Source: Burkholderiales bacterium (GTDB taxonomy: Bacteria > Pseudomonadota > Gammaproteobacteria > Burkholderiales > Nitrosomonadaceae). Taken from it: a DNA stretch of 64,000 nt. Of this stretch, positions 51,901 to 61,431 are shown in pieces (position 1 is the stretch's first letter; each line of letters starts with the position of its first letter). Below the pieces are notes generated by a model. It made no database searches and had not been told where the DNA came from. It saw only the letters and a list, made by a program, of their open reading frames with translations. The stretch lies in the NCBI GenBank assembly GCA_024235795.1, contig JACKLR010000001.1, positions 1,426,001 through 1,490,000 of the forward strand, given 5' to 3'. Made by a program: the position numbers and the translations under genes.

Positions 51901-53715
51901 CTATTCCGATGAATTTAAAGGGTCGAGCTGCTGCGGTGTTAATTGGTTTTTCCAGCTTTGCGGCAGATTTTGCACCCAGCCGTTATAGACCACTGGGATA
52001 GGTAACAATCCCTGACCACCCATTCCATCAAGTGCTGTAATCGTGTCGTCTGACGCGGTATTGCTAGTCGAAGTCAACAAAATTCTGCCAACAACTTTAG
52101 CGTCAGCCGGATTGCCGTCACCGTTGGGATCGATATCGACAACTTGCAGCACATTGGCTGATTGACTGCTGACATAGGCGTAATAACCGCCTCCAGCTTT
52201 GGCGCCAAATTGCACGCCGTGACACCCAGCAGCACAAGGCAGCGAAGCCACCAGCGTATCCGTTTTGGTATCCACAATGGTGATGGTATCGGTCAAAATA
52301 TTTGCCGTTACCATGGCTATGCCATCCGGACTGACCGGTGTCTGAATCGGCAGGCCGCCAACCGGGCCGTTAATTTCTCCGGTTAACGCATTATAATTTT
52401 GTAGCAGATCTATGGGTGGTGCAAATTCCTTTCCAGTAGCCGTTTCAATAATAGCGAATGTACTGTCCAGGAAATTGGCAACATAATATTTACTGGAATC
52501 AGGCATCATGCCGGTAGCAATCGGATGCGATTCTACACTGCCGGTAGGGACAATATCCTGTATGCCATCGCGCACGAAGTCATAAATGGTAGAGTCTCCA
52601 GTAAATACGTTAGGGGTTACCATAGTGCCGCCGTCGTGACCCATCCAGTGCGCATGCGGGCCTGGCCGGCCGACATCAATGCGTCGCTCAATGCCGCCGG
52701 CAAGCGGTGACAACTCGACGACCGATTCATTCCGGTCCGAGCCGTTGATAGAAACATGCAGTTGATCGGTATCCACGCGCGTCATCACATGTGCCGGCGC
52801 TTCTCCGACTTGAATCCGGTCAATAAACTGGCCGGATACGCGGTCGAAAATCGTCAGCTTGCTGTCAAACCACTCTGTGACATAGATGAGGTTTTGATCG
52901 CGGTCGGTCCACATATTGTGCGGATTGTTCAGTTCGACATCCGGCAAGAATACTTTGCGTTTCACTTGCCAGTCAGTTGCGTCTACAACAGCCGCAGCGC
53001 CCGGCTTGCGTTTATTGGCTGTTCGTTCAAACTGCGTATTTACCCAGACTTCACCAACTCCATCATGCTCTGGTTTCATTAGAGAAGGCAAAGCAGTATC
53101 GTTGCCATAGCGTGCTTCCAGCACACTCGCGAGATCAACCACCGCACCACCTGTAATGCGAACAGGAACACTTGGATAATTAATATGCCATGGGTCTGAT
53201 GATGAGAAGTTTTGCCAGTTACCCGGCTCGGTCAATACCATAAAACCGCGCAGCAGGCGTGTTGCCAGATCGCTGCTGGTAGGTACGGTAATGCCATTAA
53301 TCAGTGTAATCGATTCACCCAGATCGAGGCCTTCGGTATTCGGATCGTCAACGATCACTGCGCCAAGCATGTAGGGATGCACCTGACAGAAAAAGACGTA
53401 CAGGCCAGGTGTTCTTAACGTGACACTTTCACTGCCTTTTTGCGGATCGGTATCAAAAGGCATGTTTCTAGCGCCAGTTGGATAAAGCAGACTGGTATAG
53501 GTATGCACGGTATTGGAGCCGTCTCTTGTAAAAACAACTTCAACACCCGGCGTGCCAACCCCGAGTGAGCCCAATCCGGCTACTGGACCGTTGGCATTTC
53601 TGTACCAGTTTCCCGGTCCGTCGTTTAATTCAAAAGTGATCCGCCGGTCGCTCCCTTTTGCCCAGACCAGCCCCGGAAGAACCATCAAAATAATCATGAT
53701 TAATAATTTTTTCAT
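51901..53715 (-). CDS. cupredoxin - YVTN beta-propeller protein, periplasmic
   Basis: A 604-residue secreted protein with signal peptide KKLLIMIILMVLPGLVWA. Residues about 20-125 form a plastocyanin-type domain: His71, Cys110, His113 and Met116 (in FFCQVHPYM) are the expected type-1 copper ligands. The rest is a beta-propeller of YVTN/lactonase type, with blades such as NLIYVTEWFDSKLTIFDRVS, YYVANFLDSTFAIIETATG and MVTANILTDTITIVDTKTDT, plus a possible CAAGCH motif that recalls a CxxCH heme site but has an extra spacing pattern (C-A-A-G-C-H is CxxxCH). A redox role in the periplasm is likely; the substrate is unknown. Confidence 0.78.
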   Translation of the reverse strand: MKKLLIMIILMVLPGLVWAKGSDRRITFELNDGPGNWYRNANGPVAGLGSLGVGTPGVEVVFTRDGSNTVHTYTSLLYPTGARNMPFDTDPQKGSESVTLRTPGLYVFFCQVHPYMLGAVIVDDPNTEGLDLGESITLINGITVPTSSDLATRLLRGFMVLTEPGNWQNFSSSDPWHINYPSVPVRITGGAVVDLASVLEARYGNDTALPSLMKPEHDGVGEVWVNTQFERTANKRKPGAAAVVDATDWQVKRKVFLPDVELNNPHNMWTDRDQNLIYVTEWFDSKLTIFDRVSGQFIDRIQVGEAPAHVMTRVDTDQLHVSINGSDRNESVVELSPLAGGIERRIDVGRPGPHAHWMGHDGGTMVTPNVFTGDSTIYDFVRDGIQDIVPTGSVESHPIATGMMPDSSKYYVANFLDSTFAIIETATGKEFAPPIDLLQNYNALTGEINGPVGGLPIQTPVSPDGIAMVTANILTDTITIVDTKTDTLVASLPCAAGCHGVQFGAKAGGGYYAYVSSQSANVLQVVDIDPNGDGNPADAKVVGRILLTSTSNTASDDTITALDGMGGQGLLPIPVVYNGWVQNLPQSWKNQLTPQQLDPLNSSE

Positions 53716-54239
53716 ATCATTTCCCTTATTTTAAAACCAGACCGGCAAAAGCACTAAAACGGTCCAATCATTGTGTAACCGAAAAGTTGTCTATTACTTA
53801 AATTTCCGAACAGCAATTAACCGAGCGTATTACTGAATCCAATAATCTATTTCTTGAAAATTAATTAAAGCAATCGATTGAAAGATTTATCCAAACTTCC
53901 AGTTACAAACTTATGCGGCAATTTCACAATACAAATACCTAACACTGAATAAATTGCGTGTGCTTTTAACACACGGTATATCCGGTTAATCCGCAAAAAG
54001 GTTCAAAATATGCAATAATTCTCATTAACTTAATTTATCGTTTTGTGCGCCCCTGTTGTACACCCGTCCATTTAAGCGACTCAATTCACTGTATAATATG
54101 AAAAGATTTTTTAAATCATGAAACCGAATTCATGATTCATTAAAACATTTTGTTGCAAATAATCGCTCAGCATCAATACTGACAAGGTGTTTAACCGTGT
54201 CCGCTTGTTGTTTAAGCTTCCTTTCGATATCCTTGCTAA
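53716..54239. other. divergent intergenic region with a palindrome
   Basis: No gene is seen in 524 bases between the minus-strand cupredoxin-propeller gene and the plus-strand porin gene. CGTGTG and CACACG form six-base arms around seven bases at 53957-53975, a possible operator. A TATAAT at 54092-54097 may be a -10 for the porin gene, without a good -35. Confidence 0.4.
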
Positions 54240-54977
54240 ATGAAAAAGCCCTTCACCAATCTGGCACAGCTGCTATTATTTTGCGCACTACTTTTTTTTA
54301 GCACAGCCAGCTGTCATGCTGAATTAAGCGCAAGTGTGACGGGGACAACTGATTATTTCTGGCGTGGCTATACTAAAAGCGATAAAAAACCATCCATTCA
54401 AGCCAACATCGATTACGAATTCAAAACCGGATTTTATTTGGGATCCTTTTTGTCTTCAGTTAACTTTGCCGATCATGACTTCGAAAACCGCTCAAAACTG
54501 GAATTTAGGCCTTACTTTGGTTACGCATATCGAATAGCCAAAGACTGGCGATTTAATGTTGAATGGAATCGTTATATTTATGATGGAAACATTTTTGGCA
54601 GACATGCTGATTACAATGAATTTTATTTCTTTACGCACTTTCGTGATTTACTGACATTTGGCCTCGCTTTTTCTGAAAACAGCTATAATCAAAAACATAT
54701 GTCATTCAGTTATGAAATGACCGGACGCTATCCCATTACCGATTCCATCGAATTTTCCAGTTCTTTCGGTTACAACAAACAAAAAAAGAATCTGCATTAT
54801 GACTATGTCTATTGGACTTCAGGATTTACCATGCATTTTTCGCGTAACATAGGTATCGATTTACGTTACTACGGTTCTGCTCACGCCGCTTCAAAAGAAA
54901 TCAAACCCTTGGATTGGCAATTCGAACCCGATGCGGTCGGTAATCGCGTGCTGTTCTCGATCACTTTTGGAATCTAA
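54240..54977 (+). CDS. TorF-family putative porin
   Basis: A 245-residue outer-membrane protein with signal peptide (LLLFCALLFFSTASCHA) and the TorF/Gcw_chp start ELSASVTGTTDYFWRGYTKS, where the DYxWRG motif is diagnostic. Alternating strands follow and the protein ends SITFGI. Family members are predicted small barrels of unknown substrate. It precedes the ECF sigma operon on the same strand by about 90 bases, so it could be its target, but there is no direct evidence. Confidence 0.82.
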   Translation: MKKPFTNLAQLLLFCALLFFSTASCHAELSASVTGTTDYFWRGYTKSDKKPSIQANIDYEFKTGFYLGSFLSSVNFADHDFENRSKLEFRPYFGYAYRIAKDWRFNVEWNRYIYDGNIFGRHADYNEFYFFTHFRDLLTFGLAFSENSYNQKHMSFSYEMTGRYPITDSIEFSSSFGYNKQKKNLHYDYVYWTSGFTMHFSRNIGIDLRYYGSAHAASKEIKPLDWQFEPDAVGNRVLFSITFGI

Positions 54978-55070
54978 TTTTTTTTGCGATGCATTGAACT
55001 ATTTAATTACACTCAGGGATTAACGGGCAAGTGAAACTAAAATAACAGCGTCTCATTAAATAAATGAACT

Positions 55071-55661
55071 ATGGCCACATCACCCGAAAATAATAAAGAA
55101 AGTATCTATGCCTCACCGAAAATGCGGGCGAGAGAACAGCAGTTAATTACTGAAACAGCAGCCGGAAACGAAAAGGCGTTTGAGCAACTTTACCAGCTAT
55201 ATTTTAGTCGATTGTTTCAATTTATTTTTCGCATTACGCGTACGCAGAACGGCATTGAAGAAGTGATTAATGATGTGATGTATGTCGTTTGGGATAAGGC
55301 TTCAACCTATGATCAGACATGCCGTCCGTCAACCTGGATACTTGGCATTGCTTACTTTAAAGCACTGAAAAGTGTTGAAAAATCCGTGGCAGATGAAGAT
55401 CGGTCCTTTGAATTTAATGACGAACTGGATTATTTTCCTGATAAAGGAACACATTGGGTTTCTCAGGTGGAAACCAGTAATTGGCTGGAAGTTGCATTCA
55501 GTCAGTTGTCGACTGAACAGCGAGCAGTCGTTGAAATGACATATTTTCAAGGCCTTCATTACAATGAAATCGCCGAAATTATGCAATGCCCGGAAAACAC
55601 CGTAAAAACCAGAATGTTTCATGCGCGAAAAATTCTGGCAAAATCACTTCAGGACGATTAA
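55071..55661 (+). CDS. ECF-type RNA polymerase sigma factor
   Basis: A 196-residue sigma-70-family factor with only regions 2 and 4. Region 2: FEQLYQLYFSRLFQFIFRIT and EEVINDVMYVVWDKASTYD; region 4: LEVAFSQLSTEQRAVVEMTY, then FQGLHYNEIAEIMQCPENTV with the helix-turn-helix. The linked anti-sigma and protease genes follow on the same strand, 21 bases apart, as in regulated membrane stress circuits. The likely target promoters are not identified. Confidence 0.9.
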   Translation: MATSPENNKESIYASPKMRAREQQLITETAAGNEKAFEQLYQLYFSRLFQFIFRITRTQNGIEEVINDVMYVVWDKASTYDQTCRPSTWILGIAYFKALKSVEKSVADEDRSFEFNDELDYFPDKGTHWVSQVETSNWLEVAFSQLSTEQRAVVEMTYFQGLHYNEIAEIMQCPENTVKTRMFHARKILAKSLQDD

Positions 55662-55682
55662 TGGCAGGAGCGAGGGATTTCA

Positions 55683-56381
55683 GTGAATAGCAAAATCAAT
55701 AGTAATCATGAACATCGTAAGGTATGGAGTCTTTTGCCTTGGTTTATAAACCAAACGCTGAGTGCTACGGAACAAGCACGGGTAGAAAGTCATATCAGAA
55801 CCTGTATTACATGCCGAATTGAATTAAAACAGCAGCGGCAAGTCTATGAAAATATCCAGCAGGCAGAACTTTTGCAACAAATATCTAACGCGTCATTCAA
55901 TCAACTAAAAAAGCGTATTGACACACAGCCCGCTTCTCTATTTGCGTCCTTTCGCAAAAGACTCGATAATTTTCAAAAATTTTTCTTTCAATTTCCCGGC
56001 CTTGGAAAACAATTTGCGTTGACTTTCGGAATACTGCTAATAACAACGACGCTTATATTCAATGCAACGCTTGAAAAGCCCCAAGCGGGAAGCGAATATC
56101 GGACTTTGGCTCAGTCGCCTGAACCGCTTCAGGAAATTAAAAAACCTAATTTGATACGAGTCATTTTTACAGACGAAACTGACGTGGCGCAAATCGACAC
56201 TATCGTAAGCAGTGTTTACGGCCATATAGTTAATGGGCCATACAAAAATGGTGTTTATGAAATTCTTATAGATAGTGAACAAAAATATTCTATGGAAGCA
56301 ACCGATGCCATTCGTGAGTTGCGTGACAACGCAAATGTCATTTTTGCCGAACTGGCGCATGTCTCACTTTCATCCGAATGA
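55683..56381 (+). CDS. zinc-finger anti-sigma factor with an I9-like periplasmic domain
   Basis: A 232-residue single-pass protein starting at GTG 55683 (GGAGCGAGGG upstream). Residues about 10-60 are a ZAS-type domain with HIRTCITC (H-x3-C-x2-C) that should hold the sigma factor. A membrane helix FALTFGILLITTTLIF lies near residue 120. The outer domain (RVIFTDETDVAQIDTIVSSV, then YGHIVNGPYKNGVYEILIDS) resembles the small propeptide/inhibitor I9 fold that subtilases bind. The next gene encodes a subtilase, so cleavage or binding of this domain may control sigma release. Confidence 0.8.
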   Translation: MNSKINSNHEHRKVWSLLPWFINQTLSATEQARVESHIRTCITCRIELKQQRQVYENIQQAELLQQISNASFNQLKKRIDTQPASLFASFRKRLDNFQKFFFQFPGLGKQFALTFGILLITTTLIFNATLEKPQAGSEYRTLAQSPEPLQEIKKPNLIRVIFTDETDVAQIDTIVSSVYGHIVNGPYKNGVYEILIDSEQKYSMEATDAIRELRDNANVIFAELAHVSLSSE

Positions 56382-56388
56382 GCCCGCT

Positions 56389-57681
56389 ATGTTTATATCT
56401 TTTTTAAAAAAATTTCTGGTGTTTATTACCTTGCTGTTTATGGCTCTGAGCACTTCTGTGTTGCCAGTCAGCGCCAAGCAGGATTTGGTAATTGATCCAT
56501 TACTTTTTGACATTAATTATACTGACCGCATTATTCTGGTCACATATTCCGACAAACACATCAAGCGCATCCCTGTCGGCCAACCTAATCATGCGTATCG
56601 CAAAAGAGGTGAGTATGGCAATTCATCCTGGAGCCAAAGAGTTGCCGCCAGCATAGAGGCAGATTACAAATTAAAAATGCTGACACAATGGTCGATCAGT
56701 GAAATTGGTGAACACTGTGTTGTCTATCTGATTAACGAAAATCAGTCAATGGCTGAAATCATCACCGCATTATCCAATGATAACCGTATCGACAATGTTC
56801 AGTTGATGTCTACGTTTAAAGTGCTGGCTGAAGAATACAGCGACCCTTATTACCGGCTGCAATCAAGTATTCATCCGTTCAATCTGGAAAAAATACACAG
56901 CCAGACAACCGGCAAAAATGTAACAATCGCAATTATTGATACTGGCGTGGACATAAAACATCCGGATTTGGAAGGCCAGGTTAACGTCATTAAAGATTTT
57001 GTTACCCATCAGTCCACTGATTTTTCCAGTGACGGACATGGCACGGCTATTGCCGGCATAATTGCCGCCAAAGCAAACAATGGACAGGGTATAGTAGGCT
57101 TGGCACCTGATAGCCGCATCGTTGCCATGAAGGCTTGCTGGGAAGTATCTAAAGGAAACTTAGACGCAGTTTGCAACAGCTTTACTCTGGCTTTGGCGCT
57201 TAACACCGCCATAGATATGAAAGTAGACGTCATTAATTTAAGTTTAACCGGACCTCACGACCCCCTTTTGGCCAGATTGATCGATACCGCTGTTCGGCAA
57301 GGCATTATTGTCATCGCCTCTCAAACCGACCGGCAAGATGACAAATCCGGTTTTCCGGCACAACAACCGGGCGTGATTGGTGTACAAAGCCACAATCACA
57401 TGCTGCAAACATCGTATAAAACGCAAGCCCAGATTGTTCCCGCGCCTGGAGAGCAGATTCTTACTACGCTTCCAAACGGGGCTTACGACTTTATTTCCGG
57501 CAATTCAATGGCCACCGCCCATGTCACCGGCCTTGCTGCCTTATTATTACAACTTGAGCGCGGACTGACCAACCAGGATCTTTACAAATTGCTAGTTAAA
57601 GCAGACGAACCTAAATTTTATGAATTATTCAACACGAATTCGACCAAACTTATGGTAATAAAAGCCGGTCATAAGCATTAA
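56389..57681 (+). CDS. S8 (subtilisin-like) serine protease
   Basis: A 430-residue exported protease: N-terminal membrane/signal segment (FLVFITLLFMALSTSVLPVS), a prodomain of about 120 residues, and the catalytic domain with Asp184 (AIIDTGVDIKHPD), His217 (DGHGTAIAGI) and Ser373 (ISGNSMATAHVTG). The region that normally gives the oxyanion-hole Asn (A-A-G-N) reads ASQT here (310-313), so activity may be altered. ATG 56389 is preferred; the open frame upstream lies inside the anti-sigma gene, eight bases from its stop. It is the third gene of the sigma operon. Confidence 0.87.
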   Translation: MFISFLKKFLVFITLLFMALSTSVLPVSAKQDLVIDPLLFDINYTDRIILVTYSDKHIKRIPVGQPNHAYRKRGEYGNSSWSQRVAASIEADYKLKMLTQWSISEIGEHCVVYLINENQSMAEIITALSNDNRIDNVQLMSTFKVLAEEYSDPYYRLQSSIHPFNLEKIHSQTTGKNVTIAIIDTGVDIKHPDLEGQVNVIKDFVTHQSTDFSSDGHGTAIAGIIAAKANNGQGIVGLAPDSRIVAMKACWEVSKGNLDAVCNSFTLALALNTAIDMKVDVINLSLTGPHDPLLARLIDTAVRQGIIVIASQTDRQDDKSGFPAQQPGVIGVQSHNHMLQTSYKTQAQIVPAPGEQILTTLPNGAYDFISGNSMATAHVTGLAALLLQLERGLTNQDLYKLLVKADEPKFYELFNTNSTKLMVIKAGHKH

Positions 57682-58289
57682 AGCATTGAATCATTAAATC
57701 ATTGAACCGATATTTTCCTCACAGTCGTATTTACTCGTATTCATTAATCAGCGCTATTCTGACAGGCTTGAAAAAGATATTACCGCTTATATCACGCTAA
57801 AAGGAATAGCAAATATAGAATGAGCAATACAGAAATTTAAATTAATCTAATACTCGAATTTAGCTTATCACCTCGAAGACCAGTTACGCAGCATATACTC
57901 TTGTCATCGCAAAACACAAACACTGAACACTACAGCAGCCCTTAAGCTGTCCAGTCCTAAAATTAATTTAGAATTCAGCCAGTTGGAAAATTCTGCACTA
58001 AACGTAAATAACGGTCGAAACTATCGCAGCAAAAAGATACACACCGAGACAGTACCATCTTCTTTTCGATACGAGCGATGTGCTCACACCTAATGTAGCT
58101 GATCGTCGACAACACTACCAATTAAATCATTCTGAATACACCTTGATCGATACACAGAAAAAGAAACAGCCGAGAATCGTCCAAGGCTCGACACAATCTG
58201 TGTCCATTGCAATAAAATAGCGCGTAAAATGAATACAAACAACCGTAATCAAACAACAATGCACCCAACAAAAATGCTATAAAGCATCA
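57682..58289. other. 608-base intergenic region, no gene seen
   Basis: A+T-rich sequence without a convincing frame, repeat or strong terminator. Possible promoter for the following lipoprotein gene, not located. Confidence 0.4.
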
Positions 58290-59630
58290 ATGAAACAGCT
58301 CATACACCCAGGCTTATTGATTGTTGTAACGACTATTATGCTTTCCGGTTGTTTGTCACCGATGACGCTAAATAGAGCGGTTATTGTGTATGACGAAGCA
58401 GTGACCAAAGCCGAATCAGAGCAGTTGTTGATCAATATTGCCCGCGCACAACATCATCAGCCTATCCATTTTACAAGAGTTCCAAATATTGCCGCCACAT
58501 TTGACTTCCGCATGAACGCCGGCGGCACTCCCGCACTGACGGGTAATTCAGGAGGCTTACTGATGCCACTTTTTGGAGGAAGTGTCGCTGAGAATCCCAC
58601 TTTCACCATTGTTCCGATTGAAGGCGAAGAGTTCACCAAAAGACTGCTGACACCGTTTCATCAAAATAAGTTTACCCTGTTGCTGCGACAACATTTCGAT
58701 GTTGATTTGCTGTTACGCATGATGGCACAGGAGGTGCGTCTTCAACCCGGTAGGCCGCAAGATCTGGACATGTATAAAGCATTGAATGATCAAGATCACT
58801 ATTTTTATTTTAAACGTGGCAGAAAGCATGGCAATTCGCGTTCTATTCATTTGACCGAAGCCCAGGAACATCGTTTACGCCTCCGGCAACAGCGCCATCG
58901 CAAACAAGCGGTGTACATAAACAGCCCTTCCGACCCGGCCGCATACGAAATGTTCCGGCGTGTCGTATTACACCTCTCGGCAATTCAGGATCAAAAACAG
59001 CTCTATGCCGAACCGTTGACCTTTGAGCGTAGCTGGACTATTCCTGCCGATTCCGTATCAGCGGAAGGATTTCAGGCTTTGGAAAAAGAGTTTACTGTAC
59101 TCTACAACCCGCAGGACAATACCTATACCTTGAGCAAACAGTTGTTGGGCCCAGTTTTGATCACGAATTATGATCCCGATATCTTATGCTGTGAGGAACG
59201 TGCCGAATTATATGACCTGACGAGCCCCTGGATTGGCAACGATGTCGCGTTTGATATCCGTCCCGGCTACCCCGGTGGTGAATGGCCGATTCAGGGTTCT
59301 TTCCGGCTCAGAAGCTTTCATGCTATTCTAAATTTTCTCGGCCATTCACTGGGTGAAGAAGCTGAATATTCTGTAGAAAAAGATCCACGTACACCACAAA
59401 TTGCGCGAAACGAGAACCCCAGAATGACCATGGATTTGATTGTATCAGATTCATTACCAGCAGAATCTGGTCTATTCGTCAAATCGCATGACAAGTACTA
59501 TGCGATCAATAACGCAGCACCCTACTCACATTGGAATCAGAATGCTTTTCAACTGTTGTACATTCTTTTTCGCATGACTGTTACGGATGCACCGCTCTTT
59601 GGTGTACCGGGCATTACTATTGCAAAATAG
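58290..59630 (+). CDS. conserved lipoprotein of unknown function
   Basis: A 446-residue lipoprotein: signal peptide with lipobox LSGC (Cys21). The mature start NRAVIVYDEAVTKAESEQLL then INIARAQHHQPIHFTRVPNI is a pattern of a conserved proteobacterial family known only as hypothetical. A Gly-rich stretch (GGTPALTGNSGGLLMPLFGG) lies near residue 75-95, and the centre is highly basic (EHRLRLRQQRHRKQ). The end contains RMTVTDAPLFGVPGITIAK. It is probably anchored in the outer membrane. It is transcribed alone. Confidence 0.7.
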   Translation: MKQLIHPGLLIVVTTIMLSGCLSPMTLNRAVIVYDEAVTKAESEQLLINIARAQHHQPIHFTRVPNIAATFDFRMNAGGTPALTGNSGGLLMPLFGGSVAENPTFTIVPIEGEEFTKRLLTPFHQNKFTLLLRQHFDVDLLLRMMAQEVRLQPGRPQDLDMYKALNDQDHYFYFKRGRKHGNSRSIHLTEAQEHRLRLRQQRHRKQAVYINSPSDPAAYEMFRRVVLHLSAIQDQKQLYAEPLTFERSWTIPADSVSAEGFQALEKEFTVLYNPQDNTYTLSKQLLGPVLITNYDPDILCCEERAELYDLTSPWIGNDVAFDIRPGYPGGEWPIQGSFRLRSFHAILNFLGHSLGEEAEYSVEKDPRTPQIARNENPRMTMDLIVSDSLPAESGLFVKSHDKYYAINNAAPYSHWNQNAFQLLYILFRMTVTDAPLFGVPGITIAK

Positions 59631-59766
59631 CATCCATTTAAATTATAAATACCAACATCATTAAGATGTGATGTCCAGAACAGGAAAGTATCGGATGCTA
59701 CCGGTAGATCACGCCTATATTGCCGCACGTTAGTACGCTATTTCACTTCATACAGGAGTCTGAACA

Positions 59767-60180
59767 TTGAATCATTTGACCGAGATGGAAATCAATGCAC
59801 TCAACGAAGCGCTTGATGACGAATATCGCGCATGGGCAACTTATGACCAGGTGATTGCCGATTTTGGTGAGGTTCAGCCATTCAGTAATATACGCGAAGC
59901 TGAAAAAAGACATATCGCAGCGCTTTGCACGTTGTTTACGCAATACAATTTACCCATACCCGAAAATCCCTGGCCAGGTAAGGTTGAACGATTTGCCAGT
60001 TTGCAGGCCGCCTGTGAAGCGGGTGTTGCAGGCGAGATCGCCAATGGCGAAATGTACGACCGCTTACTGAAAACAACCAATCGACCAGATATAAAAATAG
60101 TGCTGCGTAATCTGCAGGATGCTTCTCAACAACGCCATTTACCAGCTTTTCAGCGGTGCATACAACGCTTAGCCCGGTAA
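59767..60180 (+). CDS. DUF2202 ferritin-like protein
   Basis: A 137-residue four-helix protein. LNEALDDEYRAWATYDQVIAD and NIREAEKRHIAALCTLFTQY carry the E-x2-Y and E-x-x-H metal-ligand pattern of ferritin-like proteins; a second pair lies in EIANGEMYDRLL and ASQQRHLPAFQRCI. TTG 59767 is the likely start because ACAGGAG lies nine bases upstream. Members are presumed to bind a di-iron centre; the physiological role is unknown. Confidence 0.85.
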   Translation: MNHLTEMEINALNEALDDEYRAWATYDQVIADFGEVQPFSNIREAEKRHIAALCTLFTQYNLPIPENPWPGKVERFASLQAACEAGVAGEIANGEMYDRLLKTTNRPDIKIVLRNLQDASQQRHLPAFQRCIQRLAR

Positions 60181-60409
60181 ACATATCCTGGCAGAAAATG
60201 CGACCAAACCACAAAAAAAATCCATATGCAAAGAATCGGTGTGCCCATACGTATTTACACGTATTTATTAATCCAACCTGTTTTGATAAGGTATGCTTGA
60301 AGTGTTGATAGTTATATAACGCTGTAATAAAGATCCGATAAACTGTGCGGCTGATTTGAATTGGTTTTGAGGCTTGATTTCAGCACGCAACATTGAAAAG
60401 GAGTACATC

Positions 60410-60919
60410 ATGCGAAGAATCTATTTTCTAGTACCTGATATCAACGTGACGAAAAAAATCGTTGACGAACTGCTGCTGACTCGTGTTGAAGAAAAACATA
60501 TTCATGTCATTGCAAAGCGCGGCACGCCGCTTGAGAATCTGCCGGAAGCCAATCTGTTACAAAAAAGTGATTTTATTCCCGCAGTGGAACAGGGCATTGC
60601 ACTGGGTGGCGCCACCGGTCTGCTTGCCGGGTTGGTTGCAATTGCATTACCACCTGCATCGACAGTTATTGCAGGCGGTGTTTTACTAGCCACAGGATTA
60701 TCAGGAGCAGGTCTAGGTGCATGGCTGGGCGGTATGGTTGGCATGAGTATCGGCAATCGGCGCATCAAGGAATTTGAAAATGCGATTGAAGCCGGAGAAT
60801 TTCTGGTGCTGGCTGATGTCTCACCCGAGCGCGTCAATGAAATTGAAACGTTAATCAAACAGCATATACCACAGGTCGAGGTCGAACAAACCGAACCCAG
60901 GGTCCCAGCCTTTCCATGA
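60410..60919 (+). CDS. DUF1269-like membrane protein
   Basis: A 169-residue protein: an alpha/beta ferredoxin-like start (RRIYFLVPDINVTKKIVDEL, VEEKHIHVIAKRGTPLENLP), a Gly/Ala-rich double membrane hairpin (IALGGATGLLAGLVAIALPP and GAGLGAWLGGMVGMSIG), and a short C-terminal strand-helix-strand unit (LVLADVSPERVNEIE). This plan fits DUF1269/general-stress-17M-like proteins. AAAAGGAG directly before ATG 60410 decides the start. Function unknown. Confidence 0.78.
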   Translation: MRRIYFLVPDINVTKKIVDELLLTRVEEKHIHVIAKRGTPLENLPEANLLQKSDFIPAVEQGIALGGATGLLAGLVAIALPPASTVIAGGVLLATGLSGAGLGAWLGGMVGMSIGNRRIKEFENAIEAGEFLVLADVSPERVNEIETLIKQHIPQVEVEQTEPRVPAFP

Positions 60920-61010
60920 TTAATAACCAGCCAATGCTTCATTACTGCCGGATCCGTGTCATCAGCGACAGTTGAAAAATGATCTCTAGGCAGTCAGTAG
61001 TCCGTACAAG

Positions 61011-61070
61011 GCAAAAACAGGTTAAAAAAACGACTTATCGATAATAAAACGCATTTTAGCCTGTTTTTGC
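61011..61070. repeat. long inverted repeat, intergenic
   Basis: Arms GCAAAAACAGGTTAAAA (61011-61027) and TTTTAGCCTGTTTTTGC (61054-61070) match at 16 of 17 positions around 26 bases. A G+C-rich segment with GCCGCAGCAGCGATGCAGC follows. It may be a terminator for the gene ending at 60919, or part of a dispersed element of this genome; no second copy is in the window. Confidence 0.5.
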
Positions 61071-61204
61071 TGCCGCAGCAGCGATGCAGCTAGTTTCTCG
61101 GCGGGCTGTTAAACTGTGCACAAAATGACCAGACAGGATTGACAAAAATCCTTCTTTCAGTCATTAATACCTGATAAGATTGAAACACCTCTGATGACTG
61201 GCGG

Positions 61205-61330
61205 CCTTCGGTCATTTCTGTTCTTTACCATCAGTCTTTTGAATTCAGGTATAAATCCTACCAATTTTCTTTTTAAAAAGAATTCAACCTGGCTATTTGG
61301 TTCGACAGGATTATATTCGATTTCTTTAGT
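61205..61330 (-). pseudogene. decayed fragment of a thioredoxin-like gene
   Basis: The minus-strand frame reads KEIEYNPVEPNSQVEFFLKR followed by KLVGFIPEF, matching EIESNPSASNTQVERCLKN then KIRKLPTWI in the gene at 62717-63073, with clear nucleotide similarity. The N-terminal half and the C-terminal Cys are missing. Confidence 0.72.
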
Positions 61331-61431
61331 CCTGATTATTTCAGTTGGAAGACGTTTTAACGTGTATTGTTTTTTTTCGGCAAAATGCAATAGGGCATAT
61401 TAAAGCTAACTTGGATGAAGGGAATAAGTCT

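Noticed and set aside
52183..52230. CAAGCH in the propeller protein as a c-type heme site
   Set aside because: C-A-A-G-C-H has three residues between the Cys, not two, and there is only one such motif; a disulfide or structural role is as likely.
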